The notes: generated from the letters alone by a model not told the origin. Positions 1 through 6,924 are shown, counted from the first letter of the stretch. The stretch is 15,987 nucleotides of DNA from Rhodocyclaceae bacterium (GCA_016791085.1 JAEUNN010000092.1:1-15987), one strand, 5' to 3'. Numbers and translations are program-made.

Positions 1-119
1 CAAGAGCTTCCAGCCGCTCGCCCTGATCCCGGCGCAACAAGGCCTGCCGGGGCACATAGCCTGGGCCCGCCATGTTTTGACACTCGCATAATCCGGGCCG
101 CGCCATGACCAATGCAAGC
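1..119. other. Window edge, possible gene end, undecided
   Basis: Two short frames run off the left edge and I cannot choose between them. On the plus strand a frame open from base 2 ends at a TAA at 89-91; it would give a C-terminus ending in ARHVLTLA, and its first 17 codons mostly end in G or C, as expected of a real gene here. On the minus strand an ATG at 73-71 opens a frame beginning MAGPGYVPRQ that continues past the edge, but it has no Shine-Dalgarno sequence. Neither fragment matches a family I recognise, and neither looks like the start of LpxC. At most one is real. Confidence 0.25.
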
Positions 120-171
120 CCCGTACCATGCCAAGCAAGTATCTAATTCACTTGAGAAAGTTACGCAGCTT

Positions 172-199
172 TTGACAATCATCAGAATAAGTGTAAAGT
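172..199 (+). promoter_or_regulatory. Possible sigma-70-type promoter
   Basis: A perfect -35 hexamer TTGACA at 172-177 is followed after 16 bases by TAAAGT at 194-199, which matches four of the six -10 consensus bases. The surroundings are AT-rich. The -10 element overlaps the left arm of the 190-225 inverted repeat, so a protein bound there would compete with polymerase. No obvious coding sequence follows on the plus strand, so this could be a chance match or serve an untranslated RNA. Confidence 0.22.
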
Positions 200-225
200 T
201 TTTCGACGCGAGCTATTCTTACACT
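190..225. repeat. Inverted repeat AGTGTAA-N22-TTACACT
   Basis: The arms AGTGTAA (190-196) and TTACACT (219-225) are perfect reverse complements separated by 22 bases. Arm centres are 29 bases apart, a little under three helical turns. The spacer starts with AGTTTTTCGACG. A TGTAA plus TTCGAC arrangement reminds me of upstream activator sites described for PEP-CTERM/exosortase gene promoters in betaproteobacteria, but this is from memory, and I do not find a correctly spaced sigma-54 -24/-12 element nearby. It could equally be the site of another dimeric regulator. Confidence 0.35.
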
Positions 226-303
226 ATGATTTACAAGGACAAATTAAACATTCAGGCGGGAGTGGCAAAAAGGGCAATAAACACTATTATGTTGAGTTTT
301 AGT

Positions 304-319
304 AGGGGTTAGTACCCCT
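304..319. repeat. Compact inverted repeat AGGGGT-TAGT-ACCCCT
   Basis: Six-base perfect arms AGGGGT (304-309) and ACCCCT (314-319) flank a four-base TAGT. Bases 313-319 read TACCCCT, which fits the TACYYMT heptamer known for NarL-family regulators, and 304-310 (AGGGGTT) is a near-match in the opposite orientation two bases away. A LuxR/NarL-type binding site is therefore possible. As an RNA it would form only a short hairpin without a U-run, so a terminator is unlikely on either strand. Confidence 0.3.
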
Positions 320-330
320 TAACAATAGCG

Positions 331-1198
331 CCTCGGTCCGACCGAAGCGAGTAGCTGGTGCAGGCGGCAGCCATCGCTGCGGCCGCACACTGCACGGACA
401 TATTCCGGACGGCGCGGCCAATCCTGCAGCGCGCGCGCCCCGCCGGCGGCCAAACACCCCAGACCCGCTTTCTTCCAGCCTGCCGGGCGCAAATTGCGGC
501 ACGTTCGGGCCGCACATGCCCGCAGTCCATGCCGACCGGGCTGTTCCGGGCCAAGCGCGCGTCTCGGCCCGCGGGTCCGCGCAGGCGCTCAGGTTGGCAG
601 ACGCATTCGCGCCGATGGCCGGCCATTTCGTAAATTCGGGGCCGGCCCGTCCAAGCGCGAGCGGATATGCCGCGGGCTAGAGCGGCCGTGCGTTGCTCAG
701 GGCCTTGCGACAAGCCGTGCGCAAATGGTGGGCGTGGATTTTTGGACGCGAACAGATTTGCCCGGGGCCAGGCGAACGATGCTGGCCGGCCGCTCAGGGC
801 GCCGGCCTACCCAGGCCGGAACACCTGGCGCTGTTGCGCGCCATCGTTGAGCGGCGTGCGGGACGTGACCGATTTGCGGTCCGGCCTCTGCAGCGTCGGG
901 TTTTGCCGGAGACACCACGCCCTGCGCAGCGTCGTTGCACAAGCAACCGGGTAATGGAAATTCAGCACGCCGCCACGTAACGGCGGCCGCGCAGCTTTTG
1001 CCGCCAGTGTTTGGGGGAAATTTTTCCGGTGGCTACAGCACCGCCGTGTCGCGGCTTGTATCGCTGCGCGATGCTTGCGCCGACGCTGGGTGCAATGGGA
1101 TGGATGCGGTTCCGCGGGGCAACGCGAGGTTGGCACGGCCGGGCGCCCGCTTGGGCTTGCCCGGCCGCACCCGTGCCCGGTGCGGGCGCGCGGCCGGT
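331..1198. other. GC-rich stretch without a supportable gene
   Basis: This stretch of about 870 bases beyond the ftsZ stop codon has no frame longer than about 134 codons apart from the start of the one opposite ftsZ. The short frames on both strands overlap each other, are Arg/Ala/Pro/Cys-rich translations typical of non-coding GC-rich DNA, and lack ribosome binding sites. I see no LpxC, SecA or M23 peptidase motif in any frame, and no tRNA-like sequence. It does contain GC-rich palindromes: ATGGCCGGCCAT at 615-626, a GGCCGGC/GCCGGCC hairpin at 784-807, GACCG/CGGTC at 867-881, and a dense cluster just after ftsZ. It may be long intergenic DNA, decayed sequence or an untranslated RNA region. 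Confidence 0.55.
1138..1192 (-). terminator. GC-rich stem-loops just downstream of ftsZ
   Basis: Within about 60 bases after the ftsZ stop, the minus strand can form a hairpin with 7-bp arms CCGCACC/GGTGCGG around a 7-base loop, followed by a second structure with outer arms CCGGGC/GCCCGG (1138-1163 on the plus strand) and nested GGGC/GCCC pairs. No T-run follows either stem, so this is not a classical Rho-independent terminator. It could protect the 3' end of the ftsZ mRNA or mark a Rho-dependent end. Its position is its best support. Confidence 0.3.
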
Positions 1199-2374
1199 TT
1201 AGTCGGCCTGTTTGCGCAGGAAAGCAGGAATGTCCAGCATGTCCACACCGCTCGAACGCATGGCTTCGACGGTGACCGAAGCCGAGCGGGTGGCGCGCTG
1301 CGTGCGTATGACAGCCGGCACGTCGAGCGCGTGGTAATCGACCGCCGGCGCTCCCTGCATGCTGTCGGTGCCGGTGCGGCGCGTTTCCAGTACCGTCATG
1401 GTCGGCTTGGCCGCGGCGCGCTGTACGCCCAGGCCGGTAGCGACCACCGTGACGCGCAGGTCGTCGCCCATTTCTTCGTCGAACACGGCGCCGAATATGA
1501 CCGTGGAGTCTTCCGCGGCGAATTCGCGTATGGTCGTCATGACCTCGTTCACTTCCTTCATCTTGAGCGAGGTGGAAGCCGTGATGTTAACCAGCACGCC
1601 GCGTGCGCCGGACAGATGCACGCCTTCCAGCAAGGGGCTCGCCACGGCCTGCTCGGCCGCGATGCGCGCGCGATCCACGCCGGCCGCGCAGGCCGAGCCC
1701 ATCATGGCCATGCCCATTTCGCTCATGACGGTTTTCACGTCCTGGAAATCCACGTTCACCAGGCCCGGGAAATTGATGATTTCGGCGATGCCGCCCACGG
1801 CATTGTGCAGCACGTTGTCGGCGGCGCGGAAAGCATCTTTCATGCTGATGTCGTCGCCCAGCACTTCCATGAGCTTGTCGTTGAGGATCACGATGAGCGA
1901 ATCGACGCGCTGCGACAGTTCTTCTATGCCGGACATCGCGGCCGACATGCGCTTGCCTTCGAAGGCGAAGGGCTTGGTCACCACGGCCACCGTAAGTATG
2001 CCCAGCTCGCGCGCGATTTCCGCCACCACCGGGGCGGCCCCGGTACCGGTGCCGCCACCCATGCCGGCAGTGATGAACACCATGTTGGCACCGCGCAGGG
2101 CGTCGGCAATGCGCTCGCGCGCTTCTTCGGCCGCCGCGCGGCCGGCATCCGGCTTGGCGCCGGCACCCAGGCCGGACTGACCGAGCTGCAGCTTGAGCGG
2201 CGCGCCGTTGCGATGCAGCGCCTGCGCATCGGTATTGGCGCAGATGAATTCGACGCCATTCACACCGCAGCGAATCATGTGGTCGACCGCGTTGCCGCCG
2301 GCGCCACCGACCCCAATAACCTTGATGATGGTATTCACGGAAACGCTCGGTTCCTTGTCGATAATTTCAAACAT
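1199..2374 (-). CDS. ftsZ: Cell division protein FtsZ
   Basis: FtsZ is the tubulin-like GTPase that polymerises into the cytoplasmic Z ring and recruits the divisome. The 391-residue product is of normal length. Visible elements are the N-terminal nucleotide-binding start (IKVIGVGGAGGNAV, 17-30), the tubulin signature GGGTGTG (106-112), the T7 catalytic loop NVDFQD (207-212) that completes the neighbour's GTPase site, a variable linker (about 320-377) and the C-terminal peptide ending DIPAFLRKQAD, which binds FtsA and ZipA-type partners. The ATG at 2374 is chosen because a GGAGG (2380-2384) sits five bases upstream and the protein begins MFEIIDKEP. The frame stays open upstream to a GTG at 2467, but that part has no ribosome site and reads as leader. 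It is the last gene of the cluster, separated from ftsA by 165 bases. Confidence 0.98.
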   Translation of the reverse strand: MFEIIDKEPSVSVNTIIKVIGVGGAGGNAVDHMIRCGVNGVEFICANTDAQALHRNGAPLKLQLGQSGLGAGAKPDAGRAAAEEARERIADALRGANMVFITAGMGGGTGTGAAPVVAEIARELGILTVAVVTKPFAFEGKRMSAAMSGIEELSQRVDSLIVILNDKLMEVLGDDISMKDAFRAADNVLHNAVGGIAEIINFPGLVNVDFQDVKTVMSEMGMAMMGSACAAGVDRARIAAEQAVASPLLEGVHLSGARGVLVNITASTSLKMKEVNEVMTTIREFAAEDSTVIFGAVFDEEMGDDLRVTVVATGLGVQRAAAKPTMTVLETRRTGTDSMQGAPAVDYHALDVPAVIRTQRATRSASVTVEAMRSSGVDMLDIPAFLRKQAD

Positions 2375-2539
2375 GTTCGCCTCCATAGTTGCGCCTGCCG
2401 CTTGCCGTACGCAGGGCATGAGATCCAACCGCCCCGGCCGCCACCACAAACCGTAGTAGTACTGCACCGAGTGTAATACTAAATCTGCTGCTACTCACAA
2501 AAGTTTTTCAATTTTTTGTAACACCCTTAGTTCCTTGCA
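2375..2539 (-). promoter_or_regulatory. ftsA-ftsZ leader with putative ftsZ promoter
   Basis: This is the longest gap inside the cluster and its ftsA-proximal half is strikingly AT-rich. On the minus strand TTGTGA (2500-2495) is followed after 16 bases by TATTAC (2478-2473); each matches four of six sigma-70 consensus bases. Transcription from here would give a leader of roughly 90-100 bases ending in the strong GGAGG of ftsZ. Separate ftsZ promoters near the end of the dcw cluster are well known in other bacteria and fit the need for far more FtsZ than FtsA. The exact hexamers are a guess; the existence of a control region here is more secure. Confidence 0.45.
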
Positions 2540-3769
2540 TCAGAAGTTCTTTTCGAACCACGCGCGCATCCGGCCGAGCACCTGCTTGACGTTGCGCGAC
2601 TCGCGCGCGACCATGCCGCGGCGCCGTTGCTGGGCACCTTCCAGCACCAGGCCCATGGCAGTTGCGTAACGCGGATGCGACAGCACGTCGGCCAGATTGC
2701 CGGTGTATTTGGGCACCCCCACGCGTACCGGCATATGGAAAATTTCTTCCGCCAGTTCGGTCATGCCGGTCATGATTGCACTGCCGCCGGTCAGCACCAC
2801 GCCGGACGACAACAGCTCTTCATAACCGCTGCGGCGCAGTTCCGCATGCACCAGCTCGTATAGTTCCGACACGCGCGGTTCTATGACTTCCGCCAGAGCC
2901 TGGCGCGACAGCTTGCGCGGTCCGCGGTCGCCGATGCCGGGCACCTCGACCATGTCTTCCGGATCCGCCAGGCGCGACATCGCGACCCCGCAGCGCACCT
3001 TGATGTCCTCGGCTTCGGCGGTGGGCGTGCGCAATGCCATGGCAATGTCGTTGGTGATCTGATCGCCGGCTATCGGTATCACCGCGGTGTGGCGTATCGC
3101 GCCTTGCGTGAATATCGCAATGTCGGTGGTGCCGCCGCCTATGTCCACCAGGCACACGCCCAAATCCTTTTCGTCGTCGGACAGCACGGCGTCGCTGGAC
3201 GCGAGCGGCTGCAGCACCAGGTCGGTCACTTCCAGACCGCAGCGGCGCACACACTTGACGATGTTCTGGGCCGCCGATATGGCGCCGGTGACGATATGCA
3301 CCTTCACTTCCAGGCGTACGCCGCTCATGCCTATGGGCTCGCGCACACCGTCCTGGCCGTCGATGATGAATTCCTGGGTCAGGATGTGCAGGATTTGCTG
3401 GTCGGCCGGGATGGGCATGGCACGCGCGGTCTCCACGACGCGCTCGACATCGCTGGGCGTGACCTCCTTGTCCTTGATCGCGACCATGCCGTTCGAATTG
3501 AAGCTGCGGATGTGACTGCCGGCGATGCAGGTATAGACCTGACTTACCTTGCAGTCGGCCATCAGTTCCACGTCCTGGATCACGCGCGACACGCCATCCA
3601 CGGTGGATTCGATATTTACCACCACCCCCTTCTTGAGGCCTTTCGAATCCTGGTTGGACAGGCCCAGAATTTCCAGGCGCCCGTCGCCCGCCAGCGCGGC
3701 CACGATCGCAACTATCTTGGAGGTGCCGATGTCCAGCCCGACGATCAGGTCCTTGCCTTCCTTGGCCAT
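2540..3769 (-). CDS. ftsA: Cell division protein FtsA
   Basis: FtsA is the actin-like ATPase that tethers FtsZ filaments to the inner membrane and passes the signal for septal synthesis to later divisome proteins. The 409-residue product shows the phosphate-1 motif GLDIGTSK (11-18), phosphate-2 VDIGGGTTDIA (208-218), the adenosine motif VVLTGGSAIM (324-333) and a C-terminal amphipathic segment GRMRAWFEKNF that should insert in the membrane. Two ATG codons are adjacent (3772 and 3769). I prefer 3769 because the AAGGA lies six bases from it and only three from the other; the choice changes one residue. The start overlaps the ftsQ stop (TGATG), so translation is probably coupled. Confidence 0.97.
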   Translation of the reverse strand: MAKEGKDLIVGLDIGTSKIVAIVAALAGDGRLEILGLSNQDSKGLKKGVVVNIESTVDGVSRVIQDVELMADCKVSQVYTCIAGSHIRSFNSNGMVAIKDKEVTPSDVERVVETARAMPIPADQQILHILTQEFIIDGQDGVREPIGMSGVRLEVKVHIVTGAISAAQNIVKCVRRCGLEVTDLVLQPLASSDAVLSDDEKDLGVCLVDIGGGTTDIAIFTQGAIRHTAVIPIAGDQITNDIAMALRTPTAEAEDIKVRCGVAMSRLADPEDMVEVPGIGDRGPRKLSRQALAEVIEPRVSELYELVHAELRRSGYEELLSSGVVLTGGSAIMTGMTELAEEIFHMPVRVGVPKYTGNLADVLSHPRYATAMGLVLEGAQQRRRGMVARESRNVKQVLGRMRAWFEKNF

Positions 3770-4560
3770 CATTTTTCCTTGTTTCTGACCGGCGCGCCCC
3801 CGGCGACGCGCGCGGCAAAACCATTCGGATATCGCAAGTCCACGTAGGCAATGCCGGGCCCGAGTTTGTCGACGACCTGATCGCGCACCCCGGCAAAACG
3901 CGCCAGCCGGTCGGCCAGCGGCGCCTTGGGTTGATCGCGGCCCAGGTCGATATTCAGTCCATCATCCAGTTGTACGCGCCAGGCCTGGCGCGTCGATAAG
4001 TCCATGCGCCGGATGCTGCGGCCGAGCGGGCGCAGGATCGCGGAAAATTCGTCATAGCGCTTCAACATGAGCGCGGCCGTGCCTTCCGGACCGTTGAGCA
4101 GCGGCAGCGCATCGGCATAAGCCGCCGCAAACACTTCGCCCTCCTTGTTCACGAGCAGCGATTCGGCATCCGGGTCGCGCCAGCGCGCGCGCGCGCGGTG
4201 CTCTTCCAGCCGCACTTCCAGCCGCCCCGGCCAGACGCGGCGCACCTCGGCGCGGCGCACCCAGGGCAGCCGCTCCAGCGCGGCACGCACGCGGTCCAGA
4301 CTTACCGTGAAAAAATTCCCCTCCGCGCCGAGCCGCACGGCATATTCGAGCTGGGCGCGCGTAACCCGCACCGGCTCGTTGGCAAGCACCATTTCGCGGA
4401 GCGGAAATACCGGCAGGCGCGCGATCCAGATCACGCCGGCCAGGCCCAGCGCGACCACCGCGCCGACGGTAAGCAGATCGGCGATCGCCACCAGCACTTG
4501 CGGCCGGTCCCAGATGCCGTTGGATCGCGTCGCGCGCGGGGCTTTAGCCAATTTGGGCAA
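3769..4560 (-). CDS. ftsQ: Cell division protein FtsQ
   Basis: FtsQ is a bitopic inner-membrane protein that links early and late divisome proteins through the FtsQLB complex. The product (263 residues) has a short basic cytoplasmic N-terminus, one membrane helix at about 23-47, a POTRA domain at about 52-121 (from FPLREMVL through PWVRRAEVRRVWPGRLEVRLEEH) and a following periplasmic beta domain. No ATG is available: the frame starts with TTG at 4560, overlapping ddl by 17 bases, or with a second TTG at 4551 that is better spaced (10 bases) from a GGAG. A weak start fits the low FtsQ copy number known in other bacteria. Residues 122-126 (RARAR) are encoded by an uninterrupted GC repeat. Confidence 0.93.
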   Translation of the reverse strand: MPKLAKAPRATRSNGIWDRPQVLVAIADLLTVGAVVALGLAGVIWIARLPVFPLREMVLANEPVRVTRAQLEYAVRLGAEGNFFTVSLDRVRAALERLPWVRRAEVRRVWPGRLEVRLEEHRARARWRDPDAESLLVNKEGEVFAAAYADALPLLNGPEGTAALMLKRYDEFSAILRPLGRSIRRMDLSTRQAWRVQLDDGLNIDLGRDQPKAPLADRLARFAGVRDQVVDKLGPGIAYVDLRYPNGFAARVAGGAPVRNKEK

Positions 4561-5452
4561 GCTCCAGGATGCGCAGGCACAAATCCTCGAATCCCATGCC
4601 GGCGGCGCGCGCCGACATGGGCACCAGCGAGTGCCCGGTCATGCCGGGCGATGTATTCATTTCCAGCAGCCAGGGCCGGCCCGCGGCATCCAGCATCAGA
4701 TCGGTACGGCCCCAGCCGCGGCAGCCCAGCAGTGCGCCGGCACGCAGCACCAGCTTGCGCAGCGCGGTTTCGGTCTGTTCGTCCAGTCCGCTCGGGCAGT
4801 GGTAGCGCACGCTGTCGGTGAAATACTTGTTCTGATAGTCGTAATTCCCTTGCGGCGCCTCGATGCGTATGAGCGGCAGCGCGCTGTCGCCCAGAAACGG
4901 CGCGGTCAGTTCCTGCCCGACTATGTATTGCTCGGCCAGCACCAGCGCATCGTGGCGCGCCGCCGCGGCATAAGCGGCGGCAAGCTGTTCGGCATGCTCG
5001 ACCTTACCCGCCCCCACGCTGGAACCTTCGCGCGCGGGCTTGATGAATAGGGGCATGCCCAGTTCGCGCGCCAGCGCCTGCCAGTCGGTATCGGCATCGA
5101 CGATGCGGTATTGCGGCGTGGGCAGTCCGGCCGACTGCCAGATCATTTTGGTGCGCCACTTGTCCATGGCGATGGCCGAGGCCATGACGCCGCTGCCGGT
5201 ATAAGGCAGGCCCAAGGTGTCCAGCACGCCCTGCAGGGTGCCGTCCTCGCCACCGCGTCCATGCAGGGCGATGAAACAGCGCTCATAGCCCAGGTCGCGC
5301 AATTCGCAGGGCGAACTGGCGGCCGGGTCGAAGGCGTGCGCATCCACGCCGCGCGCGCGCAAGGCATTGAGCACCGCGGTGCCGCTCATGAGCGAAATTT
5401 CGCGTTCGGCGGACTTGCCGCCCATCAATACCGCGACCTTGCCGAAATTCAT
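4544..5452 (-). CDS. ddl: D-alanine--D-alanine ligase
   Basis: Ddl joins two D-alanines with ATP in the cytoplasm to make the dipeptide used by MurF. The 302-residue ATP-grasp protein has the N-terminal substrate-binding Glu in GGKSAEREIS (E16), HGRGGEDG (64-71), the KPAREGSSVG loop (138-147), GRTDLMLD (249-255) and LLEMNTSPGMT (262-272), which holds the metal-binding Glu and Asn. Tyr210 in the YDYQNKY segment aligns with the E. coli DdlB Tyr216 region, marking a D-Ala-D-Ala rather than a D-Ala-D-lactate ligase. The ATG at 5452 has GGGAG seven bases upstream and overlaps the murC stop as ATGA. Its position matches ddlB of the E. coli cluster, although murB is absent beside it. Confidence 0.96.
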   Translation of the reverse strand: MNFGKVAVLMGGKSAEREISLMSGTAVLNALRARGVDAHAFDPAASSPCELRDLGYERCFIALHGRGGEDGTLQGVLDTLGLPYTGSGVMASAIAMDKWRTKMIWQSAGLPTPQYRIVDADTDWQALARELGMPLFIKPAREGSSVGAGKVEHAEQLAAAYAAAARHDALVLAEQYIVGQELTAPFLGDSALPLIRIEAPQGNYDYQNKYFTDSVRYHCPSGLDEQTETALRKLVLRAGALLGCRGWGRTDLMLDAAGRPWLLEMNTSPGMTGHSLVPMSARAAGMGFEDLCLRILELAQIG

Positions 5453-6849
5453 GCTGCCGCTCCCTGTGCCGCCAGTTTGCCGGGCACGCCGCCTATCGAT
5501 CCGGCGCCCATGGTGAGCACCACGTCGCCGTCGCGCGCAAAATCCAGAATTGCCTGCGGCATGGCCGTGATGTCCTCGACGAACAGCGGTTCCACCTTGC
5601 CGCCCACGCGCAAGGCGCGCGCCAGCGCGCGGCCGTCGGCGGCGACTATCGGCGCTTCGCCGGCGGCATATACATCGGCCAGCAGCAGCGCGTCCACGCC
5701 CGACAGCACGCGCACGAAATCTTCGAAACAGTCGCGCGTGCGCGTGTAGCGATGCGGCTGGAAAGCCAGCACGATGCGCCGCCCCGCGAAGGCGCCGCGC
5801 GCGGCGTCCAGCGTGGCCGCCATTTCCGCCGGATGGTGACCATAGTCGTCCACCAGCGTGAAACTGCCGCCACCCGGCAGGGCGATGTCGCCATAGCGCT
5901 GGAAGCGGCGGCCAACGCCCTTGAATTCCGCCAGTGCGCGCTGGATCGCGGCGTCCGGCACGCCCACTTCGGTGGCCACCGCGATGGCCGCGAGCGCGTT
6001 TTTCACGTTGTGCAGGCCGGGCAGGTTCAGTTCCACCGGCATGCGCGTGGTCGTGCCATTCACGCGCACGCAGTCGAACAGCATGCGGCCCGCCGCATTG
6101 CGCACGTTTTCGGCGCGCACCGAAGCGGCCGCGTCGAGCCCGTAAGGAATGATCTGTTTGCTCACGAAGGGCACGATTTCGCGCACGTGCGGGTCATCCA
6201 CGCACAACACGGCCACGCCGTAAAACGGCAGGCGATTGGCGAAATCCACGAAGGCCTGGCGCAGGCGCGTGAAATCGTGGCCATAAGTGTCCATGTGGTC
6301 GGCGTCGATATTCGTGACCACCGCAATCACCGGCGTCAGATACAGAAAGGACGCATCGGATTCGTCGGCTTCGGCCACCAGGAATTCGCCGCTGCCCAGG
6401 CGCGCGTTGGCACCCGCGGCGTTGAGGCGGCCGCCGATCACGAACGTGGGATCCATGCCGCCTTCCGCGAGGCAACTTGCCACCAGCGAGGTGGTGGTGG
6501 TTTTGCCGTGCGTGCCGGCCACCGCGACGCCCTGTTTGAGGCGCATCAGTTCGGCCAGCATCATCGCGCGCGGCACCAGCGGAATGTGCGCGGCGCGCGC
6601 GGCCTGCACTTCCGGGTTGTCGTTGGATACCGCGGTGGACACCACCACGGCATGGGCGCCGCCGACATTTTCGCGCGCGTGGCCCTGATACACAGTGGCC
6701 CCCAGCTCGCGCAGGCGCCGCGTAACGGCGCTGTCGGACAGGTCCGAGCCGCTGATGCGATAGCCCTGATTGAGCAGCACCTCGGCGATGCCGCTCATGC
6801 CGGCACCACCTATGCCGATGAAATGGATGTGCTTGACTTTATGTTTCAT
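5449..6849 (-). CDS. murC: UDP-N-acetylmuramate--L-alanine ligase MurC
   Basis: MurC adds L-alanine to UDP-MurNAc, the first peptide-forming step, using ATP in the cytoplasm. The 466-residue product has the Rossmann-like UDP-binding start HFIGIGGAGMSGIAEVL (9-25), the ATP P-loop GTHGKTTT (112-119) diagnostic of MurC among Mur ligases, ADESDASF (161-168), NIDADHMDTYG (180-190) and a C-terminal end MGAGSIGG typical of the family. The ATG at 6849 is chosen because the homologous N-terminus MKHKVKHIHF begins there; the 15 codons upstream look like gap sequence. The Shine-Dalgarno is weak (GGGACCGG) and sits directly behind a strong hairpin. This is the only gene between ftsI and ftsA that does not touch or nearly touch its upstream neighbour. 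Confidence 0.96.
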   Translation of the reverse strand: MKHKVKHIHFIGIGGAGMSGIAEVLLNQGYRISGSDLSDSAVTRRLRELGATVYQGHARENVGGAHAVVVSTAVSNDNPEVQAARAAHIPLVPRAMMLAELMRLKQGVAVAGTHGKTTTTSLVASCLAEGGMDPTFVIGGRLNAAGANARLGSGEFLVAEADESDASFLYLTPVIAVVTNIDADHMDTYGHDFTRLRQAFVDFANRLPFYGVAVLCVDDPHVREIVPFVSKQIIPYGLDAAASVRAENVRNAAGRMLFDCVRVNGTTTRMPVELNLPGLHNVKNALAAIAVATEVGVPDAAIQRALAEFKGVGRRFQRYGDIALPGGGSFTLVDDYGHHPAEMAATLDAARGAFAGRRIVLAFQPHRYTRTRDCFEDFVRVLSGVDALLLADVYAAGEAPIVAADGRALARALRVGGKVEPLFVEDITAMPQAILDFARDGDVVLTMGAGSIGGVPGKLAAQGAAA

Positions 6850-6860
6850 GTCCGGTCCCG

Positions 6861-6890
6861 GCTGGCCGCCGCGCACGCGGCGCGGCCAGC
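6861..6890 (-). promoter_or_regulatory. Strong hairpin in murG-murC gap
   Basis: Arms GCTGGCCG (6861-6868) and CGGCCAGC (6883-6890) pair, and the inner bases 6869-6880 fold further as CCGC/GCGG, leaving only a two-base bulge (6881-6882) and a four-base tip. In the transcript the stem ends about 11 bases before the murC ATG, next to its weak ribosome binding site. There is no T-run, so it is not a standard terminator. It could slow translation or transcription into murC, or stabilise processed mRNA. It could also simply be GC-rich spacer. Confidence 0.45.
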
Positions 6891-6924
6891 ACAAACGACG
6901 TTCTCGAGGATGGGCGGCGCATGG

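Larger units (their letters stand above)
120..330. promoter_or_regulatory. AT-rich intergenic island with inverted repeats
   Basis: This stretch of about 210 bases is clearly richer in A and T than anything else in the window except the ftsA-ftsZ leader. It holds a promoter-like TTGACA/TAAAGT pair, a 7-base inverted repeat with a 22-base spacer, and a compact AGGGGT/ACCCCT inverted repeat, each listed separately. No convincing gene lies inside: the one frame of 66 codons at 112-312 has unremarkable composition, no ribosome binding site and no recognisable similarity. The pattern suggests a regulatory region, but the gene it would control is not identified on either side. Confidence 0.4.

Noticed and set aside
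242..290. A possible sigma-54 promoter around AGTGGCAAAAAGGGCAAT
   Set aside because: The GG and GC elements are eight bases apart instead of ten and the flanking consensus is poor.
309..713. A 134-codon minus-strand frame in the gene-free region
   Set aside because: Arg/Ala/Cys-rich with no hydrophobic core pattern, no Shine-Dalgarno and no similarity I know; typical of non-coding GC-rich DNA.
693..980. A 95-codon plus-strand frame with a Trp-rich start (RKWWAWIFGRE)
   Set aside because: It looked briefly protein-like, but it begins with TTG without a ribosome site, its third codon positions are not strongly G/C as in the real genes here, and I recognise no family.
1..1198. lpxC or another expected dcw-flanking gene in decayed form
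   Set aside because: No fragment in any frame shows LpxC motifs, so a pseudogene call cannot be supported.
935..2476. A 513-codon open frame on the plus strand opposite ftsZ
   Set aside because: It is His/Gly/Arg-rich, has no ribosome binding site or known motif and lies opposite a certain ftsZ. Long antisense frames are a by-product of codon bias in GC-rich genes.
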